NCBI GenBank assembly: GCA_028289365.1
Contig: JANQQM010000075.1
Coordinates: 1 to 36,563, forward strand
From: Salaquimonas sp.
Lineage (GTDB): Bacteria > Pseudomonadota > Alphaproteobacteria > Rhizobiales > Rhizobiaceae
Reading direction: 5' to 3'
Length of the DNA: 36,563 nt
Of the stretch, positions 1 to 8,031 are shown one piece after another (within the stretch, counting starts at the first letter, position 1; every line of letters starts with the position of its first letter). The position numbers and the translations under genes were made by a program. The notes under the pieces were generated by a model that saw only the letters and a program-made list of their open reading frames with translations, was not told where the DNA came from and ran no database searches.

Positions 1-761
1 CCGATATAAGGGCCTCCGGCAAAAGAGCAGCAATCCTTCGAGGCTTCCGATACCAACCAGAACGACAATGACAGCGCGTCGGAAAACACCAGATCGACAC
101 GTTCACGCTGCAAGGCATCGAGCGCCTGAGCCCGGGTCTCATAGGTTATCGTCTGAGCATTGGGGTAAGCCGTTCGAAACCAGTCGGCATGAACCGACCC
201 ACGTACCAGGCCGGTCCGGTTGCGAACGGCTGCCAGCGTCATCGGTTCGCCCAGACCATCGGCAGTACGGGCAACGAAGCGGGCGGGAATATGCAGATAG
301 GGCCGAGAGAATTCAAACTTTTCGCGGTTATTGGAGGTTGCCTGCAAGCCGGCGATAATGGCCTCGCCTTCGCCATCCTCAATAGCTTTTTCCAGTTCGT
401 CCCAGGGCAAAGCCTGGATCTGGCATTTCGGCATGATGTCGAGCTCGGCGCAGATCGCCCTTGCCAGATCGACGTGAAAGCCGGTCAGCCGTTTGTTGCG
501 GTCAATGAAGTTGAAGGGTGGAAAATCTGTTGTCGTTAGAAAACGAAGCCGCTGAACCTTGGACAGATCCGGCTTGGCGATACGTTCGGATGGGTGCCAG
601 AAATTAGGGATGACCTGGCTCTGGGCAAATGCAGGCTGAACTGAACCAATGCCGCCGTTAAACATCGCCGTGATGGCAAACAGGCTCAGAACCGAAAACA
701 GAAAGATTCTCGAAAAGGTTGTTGAGAGTCTCATAATAACCGTTATACATGCATCATTCAT
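1..761 (-). CDS. Transporter substrate-binding protein, SBP family 3 (partial, C-terminus beyond left edge)
   Basis: Periplasmic solute-binding protein of the bacterial extracellular family 3, usually the capture component of polar amino-acid ABC importers or a stand-alone sensor. The reverse strand reads open for 253 codons to the window edge, so the C-terminus is missing. Residues 1-46 form a signal peptide (hydrophobic stretch about 19-34, then an AFA|Q cleavage site). The mature part carries the family 3 opening pattern (FLTTTDFPPFNFID, then LTGFHVDLARAICAEL with a nearby Cys pair) and the RTGLVRGS / FSDALSLSFWL segments of lobe two. I chose the ATG at 761 because AGGGGAA lies just upstream; an in-frame ATG at 734 has no ribosome site and would only shorten the leader. 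The gene is divergent from the glycosyltransferase with 54 bases between them. No permease or ATPase partner is visible, so the ligand cannot be stated. Confidence 0.85.
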   Translation of the reverse strand, partial: MNDACITVIMRLSTTFSRIFLFSVLSLFAITAMFNGGIGSVQPAFAQSQVIPNFWHPSERIAKPDLSKVQRLRFLTTTDFPPFNFIDRNKRLTGFHVDLARAICAELDIMPKCQIQALPWDELEKAIEDGEGEAIIAGLQATSNNREKFEFSRPYLHIPARFVARTADGLGEPMTLAAVRNRTGLVRGSVHADWFRTAYPNAQTITYETRAQALDALQRERVDLVFSDALSLSFWLVSEASKDCCSFAGGPYI

Positions 762-815
762 ACAGGTTCCCCTAGGCCTGCATCTCATTGGAATCGGTGT
801 ATCAGGTTTAAGAGT

Positions 816-2756
816 ATGGGGGAATGGCCGGAACAATTTGATAAACCGTCCCTGTCTGCCGATCCCGCCTACAAAACGGATACCCACTCGGATTTGCCGG
901 CAGAAATCGCCTTCCTGGGCTCAGGCGCTATCTCGCGGGATGCTCTATACGAAGCTGCCTTAGTAGCCCGTGAAAAAAACATTTCACCAAGCGAAGTACT
1001 GATCGCGCGAGGACTAATCTCCAGGCGTGAATATCTTGCGCGTCTTGCCGAAAAGACCGGAACGCACCTACTCCCGGCTGAACCTCCGAAAGGCAAGGTG
1101 GTCATTCCACAGGGAGGAGGCGCTACCGCGCCATATGATACTGGATTGTTTTCGTTTCCTGCAGCGCTGCATCTGCTCACCGGCGACAGCCTGCGTCTGG
1201 TAGTCGATCCCCAAAGCAGCAACGTTTCAAACTTCCTGCGGGCAATAAGTACGAATTTGCGAAATCCGCGAAAACCCTGGATCGCGCCCGGATCGCAATT
1301 GCGCAGGCTGTGGTTCGACGGCGCAAGAAACCGGATGGCCGTGCAGGCCAAGGCGTATCTCGCCAGAAATTTTCCGGAATATTCTGCCTCAAGACGAACC
1401 ACCATCTGGCAAGTGGCAGTCCTGATTTTCCTTCTTCTTTTGTTTGTCAGCATTCTGGCATTCAAGCCGGAGGCAGGAATGCTGGCGATAACAGCATTTC
1501 TTTCGGTATTCTACTTTGCAATCATTACGCTACGAATAATCCTGATAAATTATCTCGATGAGATCCCAACGGATGGTGATTTCGAAGTTTTTCGTGAAGC
1601 AGTCGATCCGGAAGACTACCCGCTTTATTCGATCATGGTCGCCCTCTACCAGGAAGCCGATGGCGTCGGCGAACTGGTTGCCGCACTGGCGGATCTGGAT
1701 TGGCCGGATCAAAAACGCGAGATTTTCCTAATCTGTGAAGAAGATGATCACGAGACCATTGCTGCCATCCGAAATCTGACCCTTCCTGCGGGGTTCCAGC
1801 TGATCATTTGCCCCTATTCCCAACCTCGAACCAAGCCAAAGGCGCTCAATTTCGTGCTGCCGTTATGTGCAGGCGAATTTACCGTGATTTATGACGCCGA
1901 AGACAGGCCGGACCGAAAACAATTGCTTGAGGCCTGGACGACGTTTTGCCGATCCGGAAAGGAAATTGCGTGCCTGCAGGCGCCGCTGCTTATCCACAAT
2001 TGCCGTCAGAACTGGCTGACTGCCATGTTCGCACTTGAATATGAAACCCTGTTTCTCGGCATGCTACCGATACTGTCGCGACTTGGCGCGCCGTTGCCGC
2101 TTGGGGGAACATCAAACCATTTCAGGACTTCGGCACTCAAATCTGCCGGGGGCTGGGACCCCCACAATGTGACCGAGGATGCTGATCTGGGAATCCGGCT
2201 ATCCCGAATGGGCTATCGCTGCGGTACAATAACACGACCGACCTGGGAAGAGGCACCACCCATCTTGTCTGTCTGGATCAGGCAGCGGTCACGCTGGCTG
2301 AAGGGCTGGTTACAGACCATACTCGTTCATACAAGGAATCCGGTTCGGACGGGACGGGAACTTGGTTGGAAAGCCAACCTGTTTTTTCATCTGGTGCTAA
2401 CTTCCATTGTCCTGTCAGCCCTGTTTCATCCGATCTTTCTGGTCCAGGCCGCGTATCAATTTTCCCAGTTTCAGGAGGCACAACATACCGATATCTATCA
2501 ATTGGGTATTTTAGGCTTGTCGATGTTCAATCTGGCAGGCGGCTATACGACCTATGGATTCCTCGCCTATGGGGTCATGGCGCGGCAAAATTACACGTCT
2601 TCCAGACCGTATTTATTGCTTTTTCTACCCATATACTGGCTGTTGATCTCCTATGCCGGATGGCGGGCCGTGCGACAGATGATCACAAATCCGTTTCACT
2701 GGGAAAAAACCGCGCATGGACTGGCAAATCATCATGCAAATGCCAATATGAAATGA
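816..2756 (+). CDS. Membrane glycosyltransferase family 2 with N-terminal MshEN/GspE-like domain
   Basis: Processive-type inverting glycosyltransferase of the cellulose-synthase-like GT2 group, expected in the inner membrane and likely acting in exopolysaccharide or glycan export. Residues about 30-90 resemble the GspE/MshE N-terminal domain (AFLGSGAISRDALYEAAL, then SEVLIARGLISRREYLARLAEKTG). Two membrane segments lie near 197-215 and 220-246. The catalytic domain starts at about 268 (YPLYSIMVALYQEAD) and holds DAEDRP at 360-365, the TEDAD acid at 453-457 and the Q490xxRW494 product-binding motif. At least three membrane segments follow. The start codon has only a weak ribosome site, but the N-terminal domain begins soon after, so a much later start is unlikely. 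The stop overlaps the next start (ATGA), implying coupled translation. The GT2 assignment is firm; the sugar and product are unknown. Confidence 0.88.
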   Translation: MGEWPEQFDKPSLSADPAYKTDTHSDLPAEIAFLGSGAISRDALYEAALVAREKNISPSEVLIARGLISRREYLARLAEKTGTHLLPAEPPKGKVVIPQGGGATAPYDTGLFSFPAALHLLTGDSLRLVVDPQSSNVSNFLRAISTNLRNPRKPWIAPGSQLRRLWFDGARNRMAVQAKAYLARNFPEYSASRRTTIWQVAVLIFLLLLFVSILAFKPEAGMLAITAFLSVFYFAIITLRIILINYLDEIPTDGDFEVFREAVDPEDYPLYSIMVALYQEADGVGELVAALADLDWPDQKREIFLICEEDDHETIAAIRNLTLPAGFQLIICPYSQPRTKPKALNFVLPLCAGEFTVIYDAEDRPDRKQLLEAWTTFCRSGKEIACLQAPLLIHNCRQNWLTAMFALEYETLFLGMLPILSRLGAPLPLGGTSNHFRTSALKSAGGWDPHNVTEDADLGIRLSRMGYRCGTITRPTWEEAPPILSVWIRQRSRWLKGWLQTILVHTRNPVRTGRELGWKANLFFHLVLTSIVLSALFHPIFLVQAAYQFSQFQEAQHTDIYQLGILGLSMFNLAGGYTTYGFLAYGVMARQNYTSSRPYLLLFLPIYWLLISYAGWRAVRQMITNPFHWEKTAHGLANHHANANMK

Positions 2757-3535
2757 TAGAGTCTGTTTTGTTGAAGCGGCTTTCGCCCAGGACAAGAAAA
2801 GAGGACGGGAAATTGGATCTGCTCAAATTCGCAACCCCTGGATTGAAACTTGGAACGCTGGCCCTGATTGCCGCGCTTTTTGCGCCCGTTCCGCAGGCCC
2901 AGGCGACCGATTGCGGCGACAGCGCGCAGGCTGGCGTGGACTGGCAGGATTGCCGCAAGCGCAATCTGATGCTTGACGGTTCAGACCTGTCGGATTCCAA
3001 GCTGAGCGGCACCGATTTCAGCTCTACCGATTTGCGTCACACAAAATTGATGAACTCCAATCTGTCGAAATCTGCCCTCGCGCGAGCAATGCTGGATGAA
3101 TCACATGCGCCTGATGCCAATTTCGAGAAAGCGCTTGGCTACCGCACCTCGTTTGTGAACGCGGACCTTTCGAATGCCAATTTCCTGAAATCGGAGATGC
3201 AGCGGGCAAATTTCACCGGCGCCAATCTGACAAATGCCAATTTCGAGAAAAGCGAGTTGGGGCGGGTCAACTTTTCCGACGCTGATCTTAACGGAACCGA
3301 TTTCCGGTATTCCAATCTTGCGCGCGCAGACTTCCGGACAGCAAAGTTCGAAACACCGATCGATTTTACAGGTACTTACCTGTATCAGACGCGGTTTGAA
3401 GGCGTAGACCTTTCAAAGGCGATCGGAATTCAGCAATGGCAGATCGACTTGGCTTGCGGAAATGATTCGACGAAATTGCCAAGCGGTATTACCGCGCCTG
3501 CCAGTTGGCCATGCGCAGCGGACGAAGCGCTTTAA
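2753..3535 (+). CDS. Exported pentapeptide-repeat protein
   Basis: Secreted or periplasmic protein built on a right-handed pentapeptide-repeat helix, a fold used for protein contacts rather than catalysis. From about residue 75 it shows successive A(D/N)LxX/F units (SDLSDSKLSGTDFSSTDLRHTKL, SNANF, TGANLTNANF, SDADLNGTDF, ARADF), roughly 25 turns broken by short loops. Before them is a hydrophobic export signal (LGTLALIAALFAPVPQAQA) followed by a Cys-containing spacer; further Cys near the C-terminus could pair in the periplasm. The ATG at 2753 overlaps the glycosyltransferase stop by four bases. A TTG at 2813, eight bases after GAGG at 2801, would give a cleaner 240-residue preprotein, so the start is uncertain. 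Coupling to the membrane glycosyltransferase suggests a shared envelope role, which is inference. It ends four bases inside the convergent dcd gene. Confidence 0.82.
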   Translation: MIESVLLKRLSPRTRKEDGKLDLLKFATPGLKLGTLALIAALFAPVPQAQATDCGDSAQAGVDWQDCRKRNLMLDGSDLSDSKLSGTDFSSTDLRHTKLMNSNLSKSALARAMLDESHAPDANFEKALGYRTSFVNADLSNANFLKSEMQRANFTGANLTNANFEKSELGRVNFSDADLNGTDFRYSNLARADFRTAKFETPIDFTGTYLYQTRFEGVDLSKAIGIQQWQIDLACGNDSTKLPSGITAPASWPCAADEAL

Positions 3536-4629
3536 CCTGCCTTGAAATGCTTGGATAGTTTCAGGCCCTGGGCCTGGTAGTTCGAGCCGAGGTCCTGGCC
3601 ATAAAGCTGGGCGGGATGCTGCAGCATGTGTTCAAACACTAACCGCCCAACCAGTTGGCCATGTTCCAGAATGAACGGCACTTCGTGGCTGCGAACTTCC
3701 AGCACTGCCCTTGCGCCGGCGCCGCCGGCATCCGAGTGACCGAAACCCGGATCAAAAAATCCTGCATAGTGGACACGAAATTCCCCTACAAGCGGATCAA
3801 AGGGCACCATCTCTGCAGCATAGGCTGGTGGTACGTGAACGGCCTCCTGCGATACGAGAATGTAGAATTCATCCGGATCAAGCACCAGGTCCTGGGTTCC
3901 CGGATCATAGATCGGTTCCCAGAAATCGCGAATGGCATTGGCCGCCTTGACGTCGACATCGATGACGCCGGTATGGCGTTTGCCACGATAGCCGATCAAT
4001 CCCCGGTCACCCTTTCCAATCAGGTCGATTGAGACGCCGATACCGTTATTCTCGATGTTCGGTTCGGCTGATGCAACCAGCGTCTGATCCTTGTGCAATT
4101 GCAACAGGGATTCATCGGACAGAATGGAATTGCCGGTCCTGAACCTGATCTGCGAGAGCCGAGAGCCGGTACGCACGATCACGGGAAATGTGCTCGGACT
4201 GATCTCCAGATAGAGCGGCCCATGATAGCCCTTGGCAATCCGGTCGAAGCCTTGCGAATTGTCCGCGATCACACGGGTGAAGATATCCAGCCTGCCGGTG
4301 GAACTCTTGGGATTTGCCGAAGCCTCTACATGATCAGGCAGAGCGAGCGATTCCAAGAGCGGCACAAGGTAAACACATCCGGTTTCCAGCACGGCCCCGT
4401 TCTGCAGATCTATCTCGTGGAGTTTGAAGCGGTTCAGCTTGTCTTCAACGGATTGCTCGCGGCCGGGCAGGAAGGATGCCCGTATCCGATAAGCAATCCT
4501 GCCCAGGCGTAGATCAAGGCTTGCCGGTTGTATCTGGTCAGGATCCAGATCCCGTTCGCTCATAAGGGCGCCTGAATCAAACAATTCCTCAATCAGCTGA
4601 TCAGGAAATATACCGGTCTTTCGCGTCAT
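3532..4629 (-). CDS. dcd: 2'-deoxycytidine 5'-triphosphate deaminase, long two-domain type
   Basis: Cytosolic enzyme converting dCTP to dUTP, feeding thymidylate synthesis. At 365 residues it is about twice the length of E. coli Dcd and matches the alphaproteobacterial long form. It contains two dUTPase-like halves: the first has IQPASLDLRLG (33-43), NPKSSTGR (106-113) and GYHGPLYLEI (134-143); the second has FDPGFG then AVLEVRS (292-313), the segment that normally carries the catalytic Glu. The C-terminal GSNYQAQG corresponds to the nucleotide-covering tail. The ATG at 4629 is clear. The gene is divergent from metZ across a 230-base leader region and convergent with the pentapeptide gene. 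dcd beside metZ is a common arrangement in Rhizobiales. I am confident of the family; which of the two halves is catalytic is not settled by reading alone. Confidence 0.93.
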   Translation of the reverse strand: MTRKTGIFPDQLIEELFDSGALMSERDLDPDQIQPASLDLRLGRIAYRIRASFLPGREQSVEDKLNRFKLHEIDLQNGAVLETGCVYLVPLLESLALPDHVEASANPKSSTGRLDIFTRVIADNSQGFDRIAKGYHGPLYLEISPSTFPVIVRTGSRLSQIRFRTGNSILSDESLLQLHKDQTLVASAEPNIENNGIGVSIDLIGKGDRGLIGYRGKRHTGVIDVDVKAANAIRDFWEPIYDPGTQDLVLDPDEFYILVSQEAVHVPPAYAAEMVPFDPLVGEFRVHYAGFFDPGFGHSDAGGAGARAVLEVRSHEVPFILEHGQLVGRLVFEHMLQHPAQLYGQDLGSNYQAQGLKLSKHFKAG

Positions 4630-4719
4630 GTTCCCGCCTGTCCATCATCACCGGTAGACAGGAATAGACAATAAGCCGGTTGACGCAACCGATGAGCAGG
4701 AGTAAATCACACATTAATT

Positions 4720-4775
4720 CCGTGGTGATTTGGGCCGGCCGGCTTGCAGCCACGTAAAAAAAGTCGCTAAAAGGG
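4720..4775 (+). promoter_or_regulatory. SAM-II (metA-type) riboswitch
   Basis: The leader of metZ contains the conserved SAM-II aptamer. Stem P1 is CGTGG at 4721-4725 pairing with CCACG at 4750-4754. The conserved loop start GGTGATTTG (4724-4732), the CTTGCAG segment (4743-4749), the A-rich linker (4756-4762) and the 3' pseudoknot strand with GTCGCTAAAAGGG (4763-4775) are all present in the right order. SAM-II elements are known before metA and metZ in alphaproteobacteria and shut off translation when S-adenosylmethionine is bound. The AAAAGGG end could itself act as a ribosome site for a GTG at 4782. Confidence 0.92.
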
Positions 4776-4804
4776 CCGCGAGTGATCCGGTCAGCGAATT
4801 TGCG

Positions 4805-4826
4805 GCCGGATAATTTTTTATCCGGC
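4805..4826 (+). promoter_or_regulatory. Perfect 9-bp stem-loop in the metZ leader
   Basis: GCCGGATAA at 4805-4813 pairs perfectly with TTATCCGGC at 4818-4826 around a TTTT loop. It sits between the SAM-II aptamer and the ribosome site at 4844-4851. No T-run follows, so it is not an ordinary intrinsic terminator. GCGGCC at 4802-4807 overlaps its left arm and can instead pair with GGCCGC at 4774-4779 at the end of the aptamer, so two exclusive folds are possible. Confidence 0.6.
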
Positions 4827-4859
4827 TCCTGGAAAAGCATATTGAAAGGGGCAGATATT

Positions 4860-6065
4860 GTGACGAAATCCATTCCCGGAAAAAACTGGCGACAGGCAAC
4901 TGCGCTCGTCCATGGCGGTACGACACGATCGCAATTTGGCGAGACCTCCGAGGCGCTCTACCTGACGCAGGGATTTGTCTATGACAGTGCCGAGACCGCC
5001 GAAGCACGTTTCAAGGGGGACGAGGACGGTTTCATCTATTCACGCTATGCCAACCCAACGGTGGAAATGCTCGAACAGCGTTTGTGCCAGCTGGAAGGCG
5101 CAGAGGCAGCGCGTGCGACCGCATCGGGCATGGCTGCCGTTCATGCATCCATTGCCTGCCAGGTTGAGGCCGGGGATGATATCGTCTCGGCGCGGGCCTT
5201 GTTTGGTTCCTGCCGGTGGGTGATCGAGACCCAGATGGCCCGTTGCGGGGTGACCTCGACCCTGGTTGACGGCAGAGACATCGAAGCATGGAAGAAGGCC
5301 GTCAAACCCAATACCAAAGTGTTCTTCCTGGAAACGCCCACCAATCCGACCCTGGAGCTTTGCGACATTGCCGCGATTGCAGATCTTGCCCATGAAGTTG
5401 GCGCCAAGCTGATCGTGGACAATGTGTTTGCGACACCGCTTTGGCAAAGGCCGCTGGAACTGGGTGCCGATATCGTGGTCTATTCAGCGACCAAGCATAT
5501 CGATGGCCAGGGCCGTTGTCTGGGTGGCGCCATTCTTTCCGACAGGGAATGGATCGATGAGAAGCTCTATGACTATTATCGCCATACCGGCCCCAGCATG
5601 AGCCCGTTCAACGCATGGGTCATGCTCAAGAGCCTGGAAACCCTGTCCGCACGGGTGTGTCAGCAAACCGAGACTGCCAGCCAGATCGCCGATTTCCTGA
5701 GCGAACAGATTGGTATTACCAAGGTGTTGTATCCCGGAAGGGACGACCATCCGCAGGCAGAACTGGCAGCACGGCAGATGCAGGAGGGTTCAACCCTGGT
5801 CGCCTTTGAAGTCGATGGCGGCAAGCCGGCTGCCTTTGCCTTCCTGAATGCGCTGGAACTGATCCAGATTTCCAACAATCTGGGGGATGCAAAAAGCCTG
5901 ATTACCCATCCGGCAACAACAACGCATAAAAACCTGACGCAGGAAGCCAGGGACGAATTAGGCATATCCGACGGCATGTTGAGACTGTCCGCCGGGCTGG
6001 AGGATCCGCAGGATCTGATTGAGGACGTCGAGGCCGCGATCGCTGCAGCCAAGAGGGCTTGTTGA
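4860..6065 (+). CDS. metZ: O-succinylhomoserine sulfhydrylase
   Basis: PLP enzyme that makes homocysteine directly from O-succinylhomoserine and sulfide, in methionine synthesis. Cys/Met-metabolism family throughout: YSRYANPTV substrate and cofactor contact, SGMAA phosphate cradle, ETPTNP, the DNVFATP segment, and the PLP lysine K212 in SATKHIDGQGRCLGG. The C-terminal SNNLGDAKSLITHPATTTH and LRLSAGLED are typical. I chose the GTG at 4860 (401 residues) because GAAAGGGG lies eight bases upstream and the protein then begins TKSIPGKNWRQATALVHGG, the usual N-terminus. The reading frame stays open back to a GTG at 4782 next to the SAM-II element, so a 427-residue form is possible. Control by the upstream riboswitch is strongly supported. 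It converges on the phosphatidyltransferase with ten bases between. Confidence 0.95.
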   Translation: MTKSIPGKNWRQATALVHGGTTRSQFGETSEALYLTQGFVYDSAETAEARFKGDEDGFIYSRYANPTVEMLEQRLCQLEGAEAARATASGMAAVHASIACQVEAGDDIVSARALFGSCRWVIETQMARCGVTSTLVDGRDIEAWKKAVKPNTKVFFLETPTNPTLELCDIAAIADLAHEVGAKLIVDNVFATPLWQRPLELGADIVVYSATKHIDGQGRCLGGAILSDREWIDEKLYDYYRHTGPSMSPFNAWVMLKSLETLSARVCQQTETASQIADFLSEQIGITKVLYPGRDDHPQAELAARQMQEGSTLVAFEVDGGKPAAFAFLNALELIQISNNLGDAKSLITHPATTTHKNLTQEARDELGISDGMLRLSAGLEDPQDLIEDVEAAIAAAKRAC

Positions 6066-6075
6066 GCATGGGAAC

Positions 6076-6681
6076 CTAGCGGAACTGCCGATGGGCAAGG
6101 ATTATTCGTGAAAGCGTGGTGTACAGCACAATGACGGCAAAGATCCAAGCGATTGGCGCAAACCATTGCGGGAACAGGCACATTGCCACGAAAACCGCAA
6201 TTGTTTCGGTGGCCTCCGCAAGGCCGGTGGTGAAGAAGAGTGACTTTTCGCCGCGTGCCGTCGTGGTCATTTTGTGTTTTTCCGCCATGATGGCGTAAGC
6301 AAGAAAACTGGCGCCATTAAAGTAAAAGGTCAGCAATAGTGCTGCTGCCGGCACCGCGTTGTTGGCGGGATCGGCAAAGGCAAAACCAAGCGGGATCAAA
6401 CCATAGGCACCGAAATCGAGTACTATGTCGAGGAAACCGCCGAAATCGGTTTTTCCGGTGACCCGCGCTACTGCTCCATCCAGGCCGTCACACAACCTGC
6501 CCGCCAACAGCAGGACCATCCCCAAAACATACTGGTTATAGGCAATGGCGACCGCAGCCGCCAGGCTCAGTATGAAGCCGGTCCACGTCACCGCGTTGGC
6601 GTGAATGCCAAGTGCAGCAATCCTGGCTCCGAGGCGATTCAGGATTGGGTCAATCAGCTTTCTTGCCCGTCCATCGAGCAT
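6076..6681 (-). CDS. CDP-alcohol phosphatidyltransferase family protein
   Basis: Integral membrane enzyme of the CDP-alcohol phosphotransferase family, which joins a CDP-linked lipid to an alcohol in phospholipid synthesis. The signature is visible as DGLDGAVARVTGKTDFGGFL followed by DIVLD, i.e. DxxDGxxAR, seven residues, then GxxxDxxxD. About six hydrophobic segments surround it, among them AVTWTGFILSLAAAVAIAY, YVLGMVLLLAGRLCDG, AVPAAALLLTFYFNGASFLAYAI and WFAPIAWIFAVIVLYTTLSRIIL. The 201-residue length fits the PgsA/PgpA-size class. The start MLDGRARKLIDPILNRLGARIAALGI is family-like. The alcohol acceptor cannot be read from the sequence. It is divergent from apaG with 105 bases between them, and this pairing is likely incidental to function. 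Confidence 0.87.
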   Translation of the reverse strand: MLDGRARKLIDPILNRLGARIAALGIHANAVTWTGFILSLAAAVAIAYNQYVLGMVLLLAGRLCDGLDGAVARVTGKTDFGGFLDIVLDFGAYGLIPLGFAFADPANNAVPAAALLLTFYFNGASFLAYAIMAEKHKMTTTARGEKSLFFTTGLAEATETIAVFVAMCLFPQWFAPIAWIFAVIVLYTTLSRIILAHRQFR

Positions 6682-6744
6682 GATGGGGTTACCTCTCGTT
6701 TTGGCGGAACGGAACCATTGCCGGATTGACGACAGCCCGAAGAA

Positions 6745-6761
6745 TGCTATTTGGCATAGCA
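6745..6761. promoter_or_regulatory. Inverted repeat in the divergent phosphatidyltransferase / apaG promoter region
   Basis: TGCTAT at 6745-6750 is matched by ATAGCA at 6756-6761 around a five-base centre. It lies in the middle of the 105-base gap between two divergent starts and is the right size for a dimeric repressor site, but nothing identifies a regulator. It could be chance. Confidence 0.3.
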
Positions 6762-6786
6762 GCGGAAAACCAACTATCGCAATGCC

Positions 6787-7179
6787 ATGTTCGAAGCGCT
6801 CACAAACAATGTCCTGATTACAGTGATGCCGGTCTATATAGACGAGCGCTCGGCACCTGAAGAATCACGGTATTTCTGGGCATACCGCATTTCCATAGAA
6901 AACAAGAGCCCGCTCAGTGTCCAATTACTTTCGCGCCATTGGCAGATTGTGGACGGGATTGGCAATGTGGAGGAAGTGCACGGAGAGGGCGTGGTCGGCG
7001 AGCAACCGGTGATCGCCGCGGGCGACACATATGAATATACCAGCGGGTGTCCACTCAATACGCCATCCGGATTCATGCGTGGAACCTACCAGATGGTCGA
7101 TGAGGAAGGTCTGGAATTTGAAGCTGAAATTCCCGCCTTCCCGCTCGATCTACCCGACCTCAACCCGATCCTGAATTAA
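6787..7179 (+). CDS. apaG: ApaG domain protein
   Basis: Small cytosolic beta-sandwich (fibronectin-III-like) protein of the ApaG/DUF525 family. In enterobacteria it is linked to cobalt and magnesium efflux and Ap4A metabolism, but the molecular role remains unclear. The full 130 residues match: FWAYRISIENKSPLSVQLLSRHW, then GEGVVGEQPVIAAGDTYEYTSGCPL and the NTPSGFMRGTYQM segment. The start MFEALTNNVLITV has the usual N-terminal shape, though no good ribosome site precedes it. It lies near metZ and dcd, as in many Rhizobiales, and ends 30 bases before the convergent AraC-type regulator. Confidence 0.93.
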   Translation: MFEALTNNVLITVMPVYIDERSAPEESRYFWAYRISIENKSPLSVQLLSRHWQIVDGIGNVEEVHGEGVVGEQPVIAAGDTYEYTSGCPLNTPSGFMRGTYQMVDEEGLEFEAEIPAFPLDLPDLNPILN

Positions 7180-7209
7180 ATAGCTGAATACCGAGCCGCA
7201 GACGGCCCA

Positions 7210-8031
7210 TTACGAACCGGCTGCTGTTTCTGCCCGCCGCTTGTCCGGTGCATGTCCATGGTATTTCAAATAAGCGCGGTAGAACGTGGAATAGTCCCCA
7301 AATCCGGCACCGATAGAAGCCTTCAGGAGATTTGAGCCCGGCTCACGCTCCATGATCTCCGCAAACAGATCGAGGCGTCTCTGCAATCGAAACTCGGATG
7401 GGGTAATGCCGACAGCCTCCCGAAAAATTTGTCCTAGTCTTGTATGCGTCAGTCCCACCATTCTGGCCACGGCAGCTATTGAAATCGACGGATCCTCATT
7501 GATCAGCTCGATGGCCTTCCCGACCGCTGCCGGTAATTGGGCATGATGATCTTTTCCGGCGTCCGCAACCGCATGCCAGACCTTGTGCAACCACCAGCCC
7601 ATTCCCAGTTCCACCACATCCGGGTCGAGAGACCTTTCCAATTCATCTGACAAGGCAAGCATATGTTCGAATTGTGAAGGCGAAAGCCGGGCCAGGAATG
7701 GTCGCTGGGTTTCGGACTCCAAAGCAAGCGACGGATGGGCTTTGCCATGCCGCACCAGTCTCGGTGCAACGACCCCGACCACCATGTCCGCGCCTGAAGT
7801 CTCGGACAACAGAAAGTGCGCTTCGCCGGGATAGGCGAGCAACACCGTTCTGGGTTCGATCATCATGATCCGGCCCTCGATATAGTATTCGATATTGCCG
7901 TTGATCCCGATGAAGACAACCAGCTCCGCATGCCTGCTTGGCGCCGGTTCAAAGCGACGCCGATCCCGGCGCCGCCAAATACGGGCACTGACATTTGCCG
8001 GAAGGTAAGGCTTCAGCTGGGTCAAATGCAA
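7210..8031 (-). CDS. AraC family transcriptional regulator
   Basis: DNA-binding regulator of about 273 residues. The N-terminal half (about 20-160) is a cupin-like effector domain (ELVVFIGINGNIEYYIEGRIMMIEPRTVLLAYPGEAHFLL). The C-terminal 100 residues hold the two helix-turn-helix units of the AraC family: SISIAAVARMVGLTHTRLGQIFREAVGITPSEF, then a second helix pair in LLKASIGAGFGDYSTFYRAYLKYHGHAP. The most upstream start in frame is a TTG at 8031; another TTG at 8025 is possible and there is no ATG nearby, so the start is uncertain by a few residues. It is divergent from the PhyH-type dioxygenase, which it probably controls; that is inference from position. Ligand unknown. Confidence 0.88.
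   Translation of the reverse strand: MHLTQLKPYLPANVSARIWRRRDRRRFEPAPSRHAELVVFIGINGNIEYYIEGRIMMIEPRTVLLAYPGEAHFLLSETSGADMVVGVVAPRLVRHGKAHPSLALESETQRPFLARLSPSQFEHMLALSDELERSLDPDVVELGMGWWLHKVWHAVADAGKDHHAQLPAAVGKAIELINEDPSISIAAVARMVGLTHTRLGQIFREAVGITPSEFRLQRRLDLFAEIMEREPGSNLLKASIGAGFGDYSTFYRAYLKYHGHAPDKRRAETAAGS

Noticed and set aside
4805-4826. Intrinsic terminator before metZ
   Set aside because: The stem is perfect but no T-run follows on the + strand, so it is recorded as a regulatory hairpin only.
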